Assembly (NCBI GenBank): GCA_007556525.1
Contig: SWJS01000001.1
Coordinates: forward strand, 216,346-280,345
DNA: 64,000 bases
Direction: 5' to 3'
From: Lysobacteraceae bacterium CU05-9
GTDB lineage: Bacteria > Pseudomonadota > Gammaproteobacteria > Xanthomonadales > Xanthomonadaceae
Part shown: one piece after another, positions 35,638-45,408 of the stretch
Position numbering within the stretch: position 1 is the first letter of the stretch
Layout: every line of letters begins with the position of its first letter
The notes under the pieces: model-generated
What the model saw: only the letters and a program-made list of their open reading frames with translations
Told to the model about the DNA's origin: nothing
Database searches by the model: none
Program-made: the position numbers and the translations under genes

Positions 35638-36318
35638 CTAGAAAGTGTCCGTTTTTTGCTTATACAGACACAGATCGCTGATGATGCAGTTCGCACACTT
35701 TGGATTGATCGCCCGGCACGTGTAACGTCCATGCAATATCAACCAGTGATGAGCGTCCTTGAGAAACTCATCGGGAATCGTGCGTAATAAGTTTCGTTCG
35801 ACTTCAACGACGTTTTTGCCGGGTGCGAGTCCGGTGCGATTGCTCACGCGGAAAATATGCGTATCCACCGCCATCGTGAGTTCGCCAAAAGCCGTGTTCA
35901 TCACCACATTCGCCGTCTTCCGTCCGACACCAGGGAGTGCTTCGAGGCTGGCGCGGTCGTTCGGCACTTCACCGTTGTGTTTCTCGAGGAGTTGCTCGGC
36001 CATGGCGACGACATTTTTCGCCTTGTTGTTGAACAGTCCAATCGTCGAGATGTAAGGGATGAGTCCTTCAACACCGAGCGCAGCAATTTGCTCCGGCGTG
36101 TTTGCAACTTTGAATAGCTTGCGTGTGGCTTTGTTGACACCGACGTCGGTTGCTTGAGCGCTCAACGTCACCGCGACCAGCAACTCATAGGGATTGCTGT
36201 ATTCGAGTTCTGTTTGCGGATTCGGATTGAAATCACGGAAGCGTGTGAATGCTTCGATGACTTTGATCTTGGTCCATCGTGATGCGCGGGGCAGGCGCTT
36301 CTTCTTAACCGTCGCCAT
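35638..36318 (-). CDS. nth: Endonuclease III
   Basis: A 226-residue base-excision repair DNA glycosylase/AP lyase for oxidised pyrimidines. The helix-hairpin-helix ALPGVGRKTANVVMNTAFG with catalytic Lys, the following Asp in AVDTHIFRVSNR, and the four-cysteine cluster loop CRAINPKCANCIISDLC (spacing 6-2-5) are all intact. A basic N-terminal extension (ATVKKKRLPRASRWTK) precedes the family core. It is last in a compact minus-strand unit after the enoyl-CoA hydratase and a small hypothetical gene (2-bp gap). Confidence 0.96.
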   Translation of the reverse strand: MATVKKKRLPRASRWTKIKVIEAFTRFRDFNPNPQTELEYSNPYELLVAVTLSAQATDVGVNKATRKLFKVANTPEQIAALGVEGLIPYISTIGLFNNKAKNVVAMAEQLLEKHNGEVPNDRASLEALPGVGRKTANVVMNTAFGELTMAVDTHIFRVSNRTGLAPGKNVVEVERNLLRTIPDEFLKDAHHWLILHGRYTCRAINPKCANCIISDLCLYKQKTDTF

Positions 36319-36320
36319 CG

Positions 36321-36635
36321 CTACTTTCGCTTCTCGGCAGCACGCGCCTTCGCGCGTTCCAATGCAGACTGCGCGGCGCTTGGAAGTTTGGCTTCGGTCG
36401 ACTTCGCGCGTTTGCGTTGCAATGCTTGCTTGCGTTCGTCGTCGCGGTGCAGCTTCGCAAGGTAGCGTTCGCGCGATTGCAAAGCGAAGCGTCGCTCACT
36501 TTGCACTTTGCGAATCGCGTCGGCGTTCGGCCACGAATCATCGACAACAATGTCGAGCAAGCCATATTGAATTGCCGCGTCCCAATCGCCGCGTTCGATT
36601 GCTTCAACGATGTTGCGTTGCTGCTCGGTGAGCAT
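36321..36635 (-). CDS. Uncharacterised small charged protein between ech and nth
   Basis: A 104-residue soluble protein, MLTEQQRNIVEAIERGDWDA at the start and a strongly basic, Ala/Arg/Lys-rich helical C-terminal half (KQALQRKRAKSTEAK, ERAKARAAEKRK). No domain is recognised; the tail could bind nucleic acid. Its start shares a base with the upstream enoyl-CoA hydratase stop (TAATG) and it ends 2 bp before nth, so it is certainly co-translated with both. That neighbourhood gives no firm role. Confidence 0.75.
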   Translation of the reverse strand: MLTEQQRNIVEAIERGDWDAAIQYGLLDIVVDDSWPNADAIRKVQSERRFALQSRERYLAKLHRDDERKQALQRKRAKSTEAKLPSAAQSALERAKARAAEKRK

Positions 36636-37417
36636 TACTTGCCTTTGAATACCGCAGCACGCTTTTCGAGAAACGCGCTCGTCCCTTCGTGCATATCTTC
36701 CGTCGAAAAAATCAACCCAAACTGCGTCGACTCATAACTCAACGCATCACCCATGTTGGATTCACCACCGACAACGACGCAATCCAGAATCGCGCGTGCA
36801 GCCAATGGTGCAGAGTTTGCAATCTGCGTTGCGATCGCCATCGTGCGTTCTTCGAGTTGTTCCGCTGCAGCGATTTCATTCAACACGCCCAACTCATAGC
36901 CGCGTTGCGCAGAAATCGGATCACCGACCAAGCACAACTCCAAACATGCCGCGCGGCCGGCGAGCCGAAGCAAACGTTGCGAACCACCGAAGCCCGGTAC
37001 GAGACCGAGTTTGATTTCGGGTTGGCCGATTTTTGCTTTGTCCGATGCGATGCGCAGATGACAACTCATCGCGAGTTCAAGTCCACCGCCCAACGCAAAA
37101 CCATTGACCATCGCGATCACCGGTTTATTGAGCGTTTCAATGCGGCGCATCATGTCGCTGCCGCGCTTGCTGAAGTCGCGACCTTCCACCGGCGTCAAAC
37201 CATTCATTTCGGAGATGTCGGCGCCGGCGACAAATGCCTTCGGCCCAGCACCCGTCAAAACCGCCACCCGCACACTGTCATCCGCAGCGACCTCGGCAAA
37301 TGCCTCATCCAACTCGCGCAACGTATCGGAATTAAGGGCATTCAATTTATCAGGGCGATTAACCGTAATTTTACGAACGGCGCCAAAATCCTCGATCAAA
37401 AGGTTGGAATACGACAT
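36635..37417 (-). CDS. Enoyl-CoA hydratase/crotonase-family protein
   Basis: A 260-residue cytoplasmic enzyme with crotonase signatures: FVAGADISEM forming part of the oxyanion hole, GFALGGGLELAMSCHLRIAS, and the catalytic Glu region KIGQPEIKLGLVPGFGGSQR. Such enzymes hydrate 2-enoyl-CoA to 3-hydroxyacyl-CoA. Sequence is closest to short-chain (crotonyl-CoA) hydratases, which could feed beta-oxidation or polyhydroxyalkanoate monomer supply; the phaB/phaR genes are 25 kb away, so any link is speculative. First gene of an operon with a small hypothetical gene and nth. Confidence 0.92.
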   Translation of the reverse strand: MSYSNLLIEDFGAVRKITVNRPDKLNALNSDTLRELDEAFAEVAADDSVRVAVLTGAGPKAFVAGADISEMNGLTPVEGRDFSKRGSDMMRRIETLNKPVIAMVNGFALGGGLELAMSCHLRIASDKAKIGQPEIKLGLVPGFGGSQRLLRLAGRAACLELCLVGDPISAQRGYELGVLNEIAAAEQLEERTMAIATQIANSAPLAARAILDCVVVGGESNMGDALSYESTQFGLIFSTEDMHEGTSAFLEKRAAVFKGK

Positions 37418-37595
37418 TTATTCAGGCTCCCATGAAACTTTTTTGAACGGAAACGGTCAGATTTCACGTCCTCAGTGGCGATTAAGGTGTTAGACCGTTA
37501 TCCTAACGTGTCTGGTTCGTTCCTTGAAAGCACCGGGCGAACCAACGGCCTTATCTGCAGGGTGGGGCTTTTTGAATTTTTGGAGATGTTTTCGA

Positions 37596-38285
37596 ATGAA
37601 GTTTCGTTTATTGGCGGTTGCCGTAGCCGCATTTGCAATGGTCGGCACTGCTGTCGCGCAGGACACGTCCACGGAGAAGGGTAAGGTCAGCTACGCCATG
37701 GGTTACCAACTGGGAGCGCAAGCTGTCGGTTACGGTGAAACGCTGGACAGTGGTGCAGTTCTTAAGGGTTTGAACGATGCGTTGGCGAAGAAGCAACCAT
37801 CGGTTCCGGAAGCGCAGCTCGATGCCGCGATGAAGTCGTTCAACACGCGCATTGCTGCACGTGAGAAGGCTGAGTGGGACAAGATGGCAGCGGCGAACCT
37901 CGTCGAAAGCAACAAGTTCCTGACGGCGTACAAGTCCGGTGCAGGCGTTCAAAGCCTCGCGAACGGTGTCATGTACAAGGTCATCACTGCAGGTAAGGGC
38001 GCGAAGCCAACTGCGAACAGCACGGTGAACTTGCAACTGGCCGGTCCATTCCCATTGGGCAACCGTCCGCAAGATGCACAGCAAGCAGCTGCACGTCCGG
38101 TCAACGACATGAAGCTGTCGTCCATTCCATTGGTCGGCTTGCGCACTGCTCTGATGGCGATGCCAGTTGGCTCGAAGTGGGAAGTTGTCCTTCCTCCTTC
38201 GCAAGCATACGGCGCTGATCCAGGCCAGAACTTCCCGCCGAATGCCGCGATTACGTACGAAGTGACGCTGGTTTCGTCGAAGTAA
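37596..38285 (+). CDS. FKBP-type peptidyl-prolyl isomerase-like periplasmic protein with degenerate catalytic domain
   Basis: A 229-residue exported protein (signal MKFRLLAVAVAAFAMVGTAVA). Residues 28-120 form the FKBP N-terminal dimerisation helices (KVSYAMGYQLGAQAVGYGET, FNTRIAAREKAEW, SNKFLTAYKSGAGVQSLANG). The C-terminal FKBP domain keeps ending motifs (GSKWEVVLPPSQAYG, NAAITYEVTLVS) but the usual YxGxLxDGxxFDSS segment is replaced by NLQLAGPFPLGNRPQDAQQA, so isomerase activity is doubtful and a chaperone role is more likely. ATG 37596 has GGAG 9 bases upstream and gives a proper signal peptide. Monocistronic. Confidence 0.88.
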   Translation: MKFRLLAVAVAAFAMVGTAVAQDTSTEKGKVSYAMGYQLGAQAVGYGETLDSGAVLKGLNDALAKKQPSVPEAQLDAAMKSFNTRIAAREKAEWDKMAAANLVESNKFLTAYKSGAGVQSLANGVMYKVITAGKGAKPTANSTVNLQLAGPFPLGNRPQDAQQAAARPVNDMKLSSIPLVGLRTALMAMPVGSKWEVVLPPSQAYGADPGQNFPPNAAITYEVTLVSSK

Positions 38286-38379
38286 ATCCCATTGGCGTTA
38301 TCCTTGTAAGTTGAGGATTTACCGATGTATTAAGTTGCGCCGGCATGTCCGGCGCAATTTATTTTGATATTCGAGAAAA

Positions 38380-39186
38380 TTGAACTCATACCTCCATCCC
38401 ATCGATTCTCCTTGCATTGGCGTCTGCACCATTGGCGCTGACGGTCTCTGCACCGGCTGTTTCCGCTCCCGCACTGAGATCGCAACATGGTCGTCGTGGA
38501 CGCCGCATGACCGTCGCACCTTGATGGATTCATGCTTGCCGGAACGCGAGAAGTTGACGGCACGTTTGCAGCACGCACTGCATCCGGTGTCGAAGCCGCC
38601 GCTCGACGGTGCGCTGAATTGGGAGGACATCGGGCCGATTTTTGAAATGCAAAATGAGCCCGACGCTCAGTTCCAATGGCGCGAGGCCGGTGTGTTGATT
38701 GGACTCGTGGCGCGTCCTGACGATGTCTATGTGTTGTTGACGAAGCGCACGGAATCGTTGCGGCAGCATAGCGGTCAAGTGAGTTTCCCCGGTGGTGCGC
38801 GTGACGCAACGGACCCGAATATCGTTTATACGGCGCTGCGTGAAGTGCACGAAGAAATTGGCATTCCATCGCGGCAGATTTCAGTCGTGGGTTATCTCGA
38901 TCGCTTCGCGACCATCTCGCATTATCTGGTGACGCCGGTGATCGCGTGGATTGATGCGGGCTATTCGTATCGTCTGAATCCGGCTGAAGTGAGCGATGTG
39001 TTCGAGTTGCCGCTGTCGTTTTTGCTGGATGATGAAAACGTGTTCCACACGCCGATGTCGTTCAACGGTCACACGCGCGACATTCCCGAATACAAGCCCT
39101 ATGGCGAATTGCCGTTCCGCGTTTGGGGTGCGACCGCAGCAATGCTGCAACAATTGAAAAAAGCCATCCTCACCGGAGCTCTCTAA
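38380..39186 (+). CDS. DUF1289-Nudix fusion (CoA pyrophosphatase-like)
   Basis: A 268-residue protein of two parts. Residues 8-57 are a DUF1289 domain, a cysteine cluster CIGVCTIGADGLCTGCFRS followed by IATWSSWT. From about 90 comes a Nudix hydrolase of the NUDT7/8 CoA-diphosphatase type: LLTKRTESLRQHSGQ, FPGGARD and the catalytic REVHEEIG. These enzymes cut CoA and acyl-CoA into phosphopantetheine and 3',5'-ADP. The start is probably TTG 38380, since DUF1289 begins within ten codons of it and no ATG is nearby. It overlaps the sulfurtransferase start by one base (TAATG). The fusion is complete in one frame. Confidence 0.85.
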   Translation: MNSYLHPIDSPCIGVCTIGADGLCTGCFRSRTEIATWSSWTPHDRRTLMDSCLPEREKLTARLQHALHPVSKPPLDGALNWEDIGPIFEMQNEPDAQFQWREAGVLIGLVARPDDVYVLLTKRTESLRQHSGQVSFPGGARDATDPNIVYTALREVHEEIGIPSRQISVVGYLDRFATISHYLVTPVIAWIDAGYSYRLNPAEVSDVFELPLSFLLDDENVFHTPMSFNGHTRDIPEYKPYGELPFRVWGATAAMLQQLKKAILTGAL

Positions 39187-40049
39187 TGTTCTCGACACTG
39201 ATCCAAGCGGAAGAGTTACACGCGATGTTGTCTTCGGGCGAGGACCTGGTGGTCGTCGATTGCCGGCATGATTTGCTGCATCCGGACGCGGGCTTGACGT
39301 TGTACGCGGAGGGTCACATTCCCGGTTCCGTGTTCGCGCACATGGACAATGATCTGTCGGGCCCGCATGAGTCGGTCGGCGATGGCCGTCATCCTTGGCC
39401 CTCCGCCGCGAAGTTCCATCGCACGTTGCAGGAATGGAATGTGCGCACGTCCACGCAGGTCGTCGCCTACGACGGCTCAAACGGGGCGTTTGCGGCGAGG
39501 TTGTGGTATCTCTTGCGAATGCTCGGTCACGATGCGGTCGCCGTTCTTGATGGCGGTTTGGCACGTTGGAACTCGCTCGGCTATCCGTTAGCGACGTCGC
39601 TGTCCGACGCATCGCCCGCGCCACGTGTGTCGGGTGGTTTTCACCGCAATGGTTTCAATGAGTCGCGTTTGGTGGATGCGGTTGGCGTGTCCAAGCGTCT
39701 GGAGCGCGGCCGTCTGTTGATTGACTCGCGTGCTGCGGATCGGTTCGCTGGTTTGAATGAAACGATTGATCCTGTCGCGGGACACGTGCCTGGCGCGGTC
39801 AACCGTCCGTTTGCGTTGAATCTTTCTGACGACGGTCGTTTCAAGTCGGCGGATGAGTTGAAGGAAGAATTTTTGGCATTGCTCGACGGTCACGCGCCGG
39901 CTGAAGTGATGGTGATGTGCGGCAGTGGTGTGACGGCCGCGCACAATTTGCTGGCGATGCAGCACGCAGGACTCGACGGCGCCGCGCTGTTCAAGGGTTC
40001 CTGGAGTGGCTGGATCGAAAACCCCTCAAACCCGGTAATTTCCCCATGA
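39186..40049 (+). CDS. sseA: Thiosulfate/3-mercaptopyruvate sulfurtransferase
   Basis: A 287-residue two-rhodanese-domain enzyme. The inactive N-terminal domain has VVVDCRHDLL, GHIPGSVFAHMDNDLSG and YDGSNGAFAARLWYLLRMLG; the catalytic C-terminal domain has GHVPGAVNRPF and the active-site loop VMVMCGSGVTAAHN. The CGSGVTA loop is typical of mercaptopyruvate-type sulfurtransferases. It is coupled at both ends, to the Nudix fusion (TAATG) and to the PCuAC gene (ATGA). Confidence 0.94.
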   Translation: MFSTLIQAEELHAMLSSGEDLVVVDCRHDLLHPDAGLTLYAEGHIPGSVFAHMDNDLSGPHESVGDGRHPWPSAAKFHRTLQEWNVRTSTQVVAYDGSNGAFAARLWYLLRMLGHDAVAVLDGGLARWNSLGYPLATSLSDASPAPRVSGGFHRNGFNESRLVDAVGVSKRLERGRLLIDSRAADRFAGLNETIDPVAGHVPGAVNRPFALNLSDDGRFKSADELKEEFLALLDGHAPAEVMVMCGSGVTAAHNLLAMQHAGLDGAALFKGSWSGWIENPSNPVISP

Positions 40050-40474
40050 AAAATTTATTGTTGCTCCCCCTGTTCTTTGCCGCGTTCGGTGCATCCGCAG
40101 CGTGCAAGCCGGTCGTTTCCGACGCCGTGTTGCGCGTCGCGCCTGGCGGAATGGGCATGGCAGCAGGTTATTTTCGGATCGACAATCCATGTTCGTCTGC
40201 TGTGGTGCTGAATCGTGCCGCTTCTCCTGCGTTCCGTTCGGTGTCGATCCATCAGACGGTTTCGGTCGATGGTGTCTCGCGCATGCGTGCGCTGCCATCG
40301 ATGACGCTGGCGCGCGGTGATCGCGCTCTGTTCGCTCCCGGCGGCTTGCACATCATGTTCATGCAGGCCTCGCGTGCGCTGCCGGTCGGCTCCCGCGTCC
40401 CCGTGACTCTGAGCGGCCCCGGCTGGTCGTTGACCACCTCGTTCGTCGTCCGCTCCGCCGCTTCCCCCGATTAA
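40046..40474 (+). CDS. Periplasmic copper chaperone PCu(A)C
   Basis: A 142-residue exported protein (signal MKNLLLLPLFFAAFGASA). It shows the PCuAC copper site pieces: GGMGMAAGYFRIDNP, SVSIHQTVSVDGVSRM and GGLHIMFMQ, with spaced His and Met ligands. These proteins deliver Cu(I) to cytochrome oxidase CuA or act with copper importers. It also has two cysteines (AACKP and NPCSS), perhaps a disulfide. Coupled by ATGA to sseA; no senC/scoI gene follows. Confidence 0.9.
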   Translation: MKNLLLLPLFFAAFGASAACKPVVSDAVLRVAPGGMGMAAGYFRIDNPCSSAVVLNRAASPAFRSVSIHQTVSVDGVSRMRALPSMTLARGDRALFAPGGLHIMFMQASRALPVGSRVPVTLSGPGWSLTTSFVVRSAASPD

Positions 40475-40502
40475 TCAGTTTTCTCCGGCGGACCTAAATA
40501 TT

Positions 40503-40613
40503 CGGGTGTTACAAATGTAACAAAACGATGCAAATTTCCCCGAAACGGTTGCGAAACGACACCATTTCGCAACCAAAGTGCATCAATTTGTAACAATTGT
40601 TACACCCCGAGAA
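40503..40613. repeat. Palindromic ACAATTGT repeat, long form (E4)
   Basis: Cores ACAAATGT at 40511-40518 and ACAATTGT at 40593-40600, 82 bp apart, in a 111-bp element. It contains GGTTGCGAAACG against CCATTTCGCAACC as an inner inverted repeat and ends TTACACCCCGAGAAAGG, the same as the other end of E3 read in reverse. It lies between the convergent PCuAC and thioesterase genes. Confidence 0.85.
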
Positions 40614-40645
40614 AGGTGAGCTACGCCGCTCGGCGCGTCCAGCCG

Positions 40646-41056
40646 TCAGGCGTCGGTGCGCGGGGTGCACGCGGCGAGGACGTCGGCAGGCAGCGGCACG
40701 GGCTTGCCGTCCGACTTCGACACCCACACCGCGACGATCGAGCCGTCGCAGTAAAGGACCGAGCGATCCTCCGACACGATGCGGTGACCGATGGTGACGG
40801 AAGTTGAGCCGATGCGGTCCGCGTACAACTCGATGATGACGTTGGAAGGCCACTCGATGGGTGTTTTGTAATTTAACTGCGCGGCGACCATGACCGGGTG
40901 AGAGGGGTCGTCTAAAGACAACGTCGTGAACGACGTCATCCAGATCAAGCGAGCCTCTTCGAGATACGACAGGTATTTTGAGTTGTTGACGTGATTGAAG
41001 GCGTCGAGATCCTTCCAGCGCACGTGGAGAGGTGTTTCAAAAATTTTGTGGGTCAT
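40646..41056 (-). CDS. Acyl-CoA thioesterase, hot-dog (4HBT/YbgC) family
   Basis: A 136-residue single hot-dog-fold enzyme. It begins with [20 protein letters not shown], the 4-hydroxybenzoyl-CoA thioesterase active-site loop with the catalytic Asp, followed by a helix of [11 protein letters not shown]. Members hydrolyse acyl-CoA thioesters; FadM-like long-chain activity is possible. Overlaps the upstream uvrA stop by ATGA. Confidence 0.9.
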   Translation of the reverse strand: MTHKIFETPLHVRWKDLDAFNHVNNSKYLSYLEEARLIWMTSFTTLSLDDPSHPVMVAAQLNYKTPIEWPSNVIIELYADRIGSTSVTIGHRIVSEDRSVLYCDGSIVAVWVSKSDGKPVPLPADVLAACTPRTDA

Positions 41057-43920
41057 TTTTTCTTATAGCGTTTCTTGGGTTTCAACAAAGGTGCCAGGAA
41101 GCGGCCCGTGTAGGATTCCGGCACTGCGGCGATTTCTTCGGGCGTGCCGACGGCTAGGACCGTGCCACCGCGATGACCACCTTCGGGGCCCATGTCGATG
41201 ATCCAGTCGGCGGTTTTGATGACGTCGAGATTGTGCTCGATCACGACCACCGTGTTGCCGGCGTCGCGCAGACGATGCAGGATCTCCAGCAGATGCTGGA
41301 TGTCCGCGAAATGCAGACCGGTCGTTGGCTCGTCGAGAATGTACAACGTACGGCCCGTGTCACGGCGCGAGAGCTCCTTCGACAACTTCACCCGTTGCGC
41401 TTCACCGCCGGACAACGTCGTCGCACTTTGGCCGAGACGGATGTAGCCGAGACCGACATCCACCAACGTTGTGAGCTTGCGGGCAATCGACGGAATCGCT
41501 TCAAACAAATCGAGCGCTTCGAAGACCGTCATTTCGAGGACGTCGCTGATGTTTTTGCCTTTGTAACGGATCTCCAACGTCTCGCGGTTGTAACGCTTGC
41601 CGCCACAGACATCGCACGGCACGTATACGTCCGGCAAAAAGTGCATCTCCACCTTGATCAGCCCGTCGCCCTGACACGCCTCGCAGCGACCGCCACGCAC
41701 GTTAAAGCTAAAACGACCCGGCGAATACCCACGCGCACGCGCTTCGGGAACCTGCGCATACAACTCACGCAACGGCGTAAACAAACCCGTGTACGTTGCA
41801 GGATTCGAACGTGGCGTACGACCGATAGGTGATTGATCGATGTCGACGACTTTGTCGAACACGTCGATGTTGTCGATTGATTTGTGTGGTGCGACTGTAT
41901 GCGATGCACCGTTCAACGCATTCGCCGTTGCAGTGAACAACGTGTCGTTGATCAACGTCGACTTGCCCGAACCGGACACGCCGGTGATGCACGTAAACAA
42001 ACCCGCAGGAATGTCGATGTCCACGTTGCGCAAGTTGTTGCCGGATGCGCCACGGAGTTTGAGCATTTGTTTTTTGTCAGGTTTATGGCGCGTCGCAGGA
42101 ATCGCGATGCTCAATTCACCGCTGAGGTATTTGCCCGTCAACGACTCCGGTGCTTTCAAAACATCTTCCAGCTGACCTTGCGCGACAACACGGCCGCCAT
42201 GCACGCCAGCCTTCGGTCCGATGTCGACGATGTAATCTGCGAGACGGATCGCATCTTCGTCATGCTCAACGACGATCACGGTGTTGCCAAGATCACGCAA
42301 GCGCGTCAGCGTACCGAGCAAACGCTCGTTGTCGCGTTGATGCAAGCCAATCGAAGGCTCGTCCAAAACGTACATCACACCAACGAGACCGGCGCCAATT
42401 TGCGACGCCAAACGGATGCGTTGCGCTTCACCGCCCGACAGAGAATCGGCCTTGCGTTCCAGCGTCAAATAATCCAAACCAACGTCAACGAGGAAGCGCA
42501 GACGTTCGGCGATTTCCTTGACGATTTTCGCGGCGATTTCACCGCGCCAACCCGGCAATTCCAAATCCGAGAAAAACGCCAGTGCATCATCAATCGGCAA
42601 CACCGCTAAACTCGGCACGTTGCGATCGGCAATGAACACGTTGCGAGCTTCGCGATTCAAACGCGCGCCTTCGCATTCCGGACACGCACGTTCGGAAATG
42701 TACTTGCTCAACTCTTCGCGCACCGCACTCGATTCGGTATCACGGTAACGGCGCTCAAGATTGTTCACGATGCCTTCGAACGCATGCTTGCGTTGATGCT
42801 TCGTGCCGTTGTCGCTCATGTACGTGAAACTGATTTGTTCCTTGCCACTTCCGAACAAAACCGCCTTCTGCACATTCGCCGGCAAATCTTCCCAATGCGT
42901 TTCGACGCTGAAATCATAGTGTTTCGCGAGGGATTTGATCAGCTGGAAATAATAATTGTTGCGACGGTCCCAACTGCGGATTGCACCTGCAGCCAACGAC
43001 AACTCCGGATGGATGACGATGCGTTCCGGGTCAAAATACTGCGCCATTCCCAGACCATCACACTTCGGACATGCGCCCGCGGGTGAGTTGAACGAAAACA
43101 AACGCGGCTCAAGTTCCGGCAACGAGTAATCACAAACCGGGCAGCTGTAACGCGACGAAAACATGCGCGGTTCTGCCGACGGATCATCCATCGATTGCAG
43201 CAACGCAATGCCATCGGCCAACTTCAACGCGGTTTCAAACGACTCCGCCAAACGTTGCGCGTGATCAGCACTTGGACGGAAGCGATCGACGACCGCTTCA
43301 ATCGTGTGCTTGGTGCGCAGATTCAACGGCGGTACGGAATCAATTTCGTAGATCTCGCCGTCGACGCGCAATCTCACAAAACCCTGCGCACGCAGCTGCG
43401 AAATCAATTGCAGATGTTCGCCTTTGCGATCACGAATCACCGGCGCGAGCAACATGTAACGTTGCTCAGCGGTCGCAGGATCATCCGCCAATGCGATGAC
43501 TTGATCCACCATCTGCGAAACGGTTTGCGCTTCAAGCGGGAAGTGATGATCCGGACAACGCGGCGAACCCACACGTGCAAACAGCAAACGCAGGTAATCG
43601 TAAATTTCGGTAATGGTTCCGACCGTCGAACGTGGGTTGTGCGACGTGGACTTCTGCTCAATGGAAATCGCCGGCGACAAACCCTCGATATGATCGATGT
43701 CCGGCTTCTCCATCACGCTGAGGAATTGACGCGCGTAAGCGCTCAACGATTCAACGTAGCGGCGTTGGCCTTCGGCATAAATCGTGTCAAAAGCCAGCGA
43801 CGACTTTCCCGATCCCGACAACCCGGTAATCACGATCAATTTATCGCGCGGCAGGTCGAGGTCGATGTTCTTGAGATTGTGTGTTCGTGCTCCGCGCAGG
43901 CGGATATGCGTTAGCGACAT
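41053..43920 (-). CDS. uvrA: Excinuclease ABC subunit A
   Basis: A 955-residue DNA damage recognition ATPase. Two ABC modules are present: Walker [20 protein letters not shown] and [16 protein letters not shown], signatures [19 protein letters not shown] and [17 protein letters not shown], and zinc modules [13 protein letters not shown] and [22 protein letters not shown]. It loads UvrB at lesions in nucleotide-excision repair. Length and motifs are standard. An internal CPECEGARL pair is the usual insertion-domain motif. The thioesterase gene follows with ATGA overlap. Confidence 0.97.
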   Translation of the reverse strand: MSLTHIRLRGARTHNLKNIDLDLPRDKLIVITGLSGSGKSSLAFDTIYAEGQRRYVESLSAYARQFLSVMEKPDIDHIEGLSPAISIEQKSTSHNPRSTVGTITEIYDYLRLLFARVGSPRCPDHHFPLEAQTVSQMVDQVIALADDPATAEQRYMLLAPVIRDRKGEHLQLISQLRAQGFVRLRVDGEIYEIDSVPPLNLRTKHTIEAVVDRFRPSADHAQRLAESFETALKLADGIALLQSMDDPSAEPRMFSSRYSCPVCDYSLPELEPRLFSFNSPAGACPKCDGLGMAQYFDPERIVIHPELSLAAGAIRSWDRRNNYYFQLIKSLAKHYDFSVETHWEDLPANVQKAVLFGSGKEQISFTYMSDNGTKHQRKHAFEGIVNNLERRYRDTESSAVREELSKYISERACPECEGARLNREARNVFIADRNVPSLAVLPIDDALAFFSDLELPGWRGEIAAKIVKEIAERLRFLVDVGLDYLTLERKADSLSGGEAQRIRLASQIGAGLVGVMYVLDEPSIGLHQRDNERLLGTLTRLRDLGNTVIVVEHDEDAIRLADYIVDIGPKAGVHGGRVVAQGQLEDVLKAPESLTGKYLSGELSIAIPATRHKPDKKQMLKLRGASGNNLRNVDIDIPAGLFTCITGVSGSGKSTLINDTLFTATANALNGASHTVAPHKSIDNIDVFDKVVDIDQSPIGRTPRSNPATYTGLFTPLRELYAQVPEARARGYSPGRFSFNVRGGRCEACQGDGLIKVEMHFLPDVYVPCDVCGGKRYNRETLEIRYKGKNISDVLEMTVFEALDLFEAIPSIARKLTTLVDVGLGYIRLGQSATTLSGGEAQRVKLSKELSRRDTGRTLYILDEPTTGLHFADIQHLLEILHRLRDAGNTVVVIEHNLDVIKTADWIIDMGPEGGHRGGTVLAVGTPEEIAAVPESYTGRFLAPLLKPKKRYKKK

Positions 43921-43974
43921 GGGCTAGGGGAGTGCCTTATTTTTACGGGCAAAAATGCAATCCACCATTTTAAC

Positions 43975-44004
43975 AAAAAAGGCGCCCGGACTAATCCGGA
44001 CGCC
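43975..44004 (-). terminator. Terminator of the DUF937-OmpA gene
   Basis: Minus strand GGCGTCCGGA and TCCGGGCGCC pair in a 10-bp stem with loop TTAG and one G-U pair, followed by six T. Confidence 0.92.
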
Positions 44005-44029
44005 TTCTGTCAGTTAACCCGTAGAGGGA

Positions 44030-45208
44030 TTACTTGACGTCATATGCGATACGACGGTTTTGAGCCTTACCTTCAGCCGTGTCATTCGACGCGATTGGGT
44101 TGGTTTCGCCAAAGCCCTTCGTCGACAGCATGTCAGCCGAAACGCCACGTTGAACCAGAGCAGCCTTGACCGAGTCAGCGCGGTCTTGCGACAGCTTCAT
44201 GTTCGCTGCGTCGTCACCGTCCGAATCCGTGTAGCCTTGGATTTCGACCTTGGTGCCGGCCTTCATCTTCTTGATCGTGTTTGCAGCTTCGTCAAGGATT
44301 GCATTCGACTCAGCCTTGATCGTTGCCTTCGCGGTGTCGAACTGGATTGGAACCAGATCCAAAGCAGCCTTGTAGTCTGCAACCGACGAATCAGCCGTCA
44401 GCGCGCCGAGAGCAGCACGTGCCTTCTCTTCAGCAGCCTTTGCAGCAGCAGCGGCAGCGTCTGCAGCACCGGCAGCAGCGTCACCGGCAGCGTTAGCAGC
44501 GTCGGTAGCCGCAGCATTGGCGTCCGTCGCGGCAGCTTCAGCTGCAGGAGCTTCAGGAGCAGCTTCGGTCGAAGCAGGTTGGTTCGAGCAGCTACGGAAG
44601 ATCAGGAATGCAGCCAGCAATGCCAACAGTGGCAACAACCACTTCCACATGCCACCCGAGCTCTTCACCGGAGCAGCAGCAGGAGCCGTGCGCACAGTGG
44701 TGTCACGGTCACGCGTCACTGCGTTTGCAGCGGCGGCAGCGCCTGCACCGACGGCACCGGCGGCGCCGACAGCAGCAGCACGTGCACCGTCAACGGTGTT
44801 GTCAACGCCGTCAATCAGACCACCGAACCAGCCCTTCGCGCGATCCCATGCCGAGACGTCGAGGTTGCCGTCGCGTGCCAGCGTCGAGATAGCGGTTGGG
44901 AGCAGAGCAGCCGAAGCGTCGCTCACTGCTGCGCCTGGCAGGCCCAGCTTGTTGCCGAACGAGTTGATGATGTCAGCGCCGAGAACGTTGCTGATTTGGC
45001 TGCCGTTGATTGGCAGGTTGTCGCCGTTGCCGAGCCACGAAGCGACGACGTCGCCCAGACCCTTCTCACGGAACAGGTTGAGGAAACCAGCTGGGCCACC
45101 ACGTTGTTCATTGAACACGAGGCCGATCAGCATACCCAGGAGTTGCTTAGTCTTTTCGTCGGAGAGGCCAAAACGGCCGGCGACTTGCGATACGAGCGAT
45201 TCAAACAT
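44030..45208 (-). CDS. DUF937-OmpA family cell-envelope protein
   Basis: A 392-residue protein with an unusual layout. Residues 1-120 resemble DUF937/YidB (FESLVSQVAGRFGLSDEKTK, ADIINSFGNKLGLPG). An Ala/Gly-rich stretch (about 140-160) leads to one membrane segment near 190 (MWKWLLPLLALLAAFLIF), then an Ala/Asp/Glu-rich spacer of about 60 residues, then a C-terminal OmpA peptidoglycan-binding domain (EIQGYTDSDGDDAANMKLSQ, RADSVKAALVQRGV). So DUF937 faces the cytoplasm and OmpA holds the peptidoglycan in the periplasm, if the topology is right. ATG 45208 is preceded by AAGGGA. Role unknown; envelope tethering is a guess. Confidence 0.85.
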   Translation of the reverse strand: MFESLVSQVAGRFGLSDEKTKQLLGMLIGLVFNEQRGGPAGFLNLFREKGLGDVVASWLGNGDNLPINGSQISNVLGADIINSFGNKLGLPGAAVSDASAALLPTAISTLARDGNLDVSAWDRAKGWFGGLIDGVDNTVDGARAAAVGAAGAVGAGAAAAANAVTRDRDTTVRTAPAAAPVKSSGGMWKWLLPLLALLAAFLIFRSCSNQPASTEAAPEAPAAEAAATDANAAATDAANAAGDAAAGAADAAAAAAKAAEEKARAALGALTADSSVADYKAALDLVPIQFDTAKATIKAESNAILDEAANTIKKMKAGTKVEIQGYTDSDGDDAANMKLSQDRADSVKAALVQRGVSADMLSTKGFGETNPIASNDTAEGKAQNRRIAYDVK

Positions 45209-45408
45209 GTTTATAGTCCCTTGCAATTAGTTAGGAAGCGCCCGTACCAAACAGCACAGGCTTGGGCACACTTCACCATATCGAATGTAAATTTCGTGAC
45301 ATGGATACCGTGATGTTAAATTAACAACGAGTAAAATGGAACTACGTCACATAAATAAATTATGAACGCAGTCAGTCATTTTGGCACAAATTCATTTGAA
45401 ACAACGAC

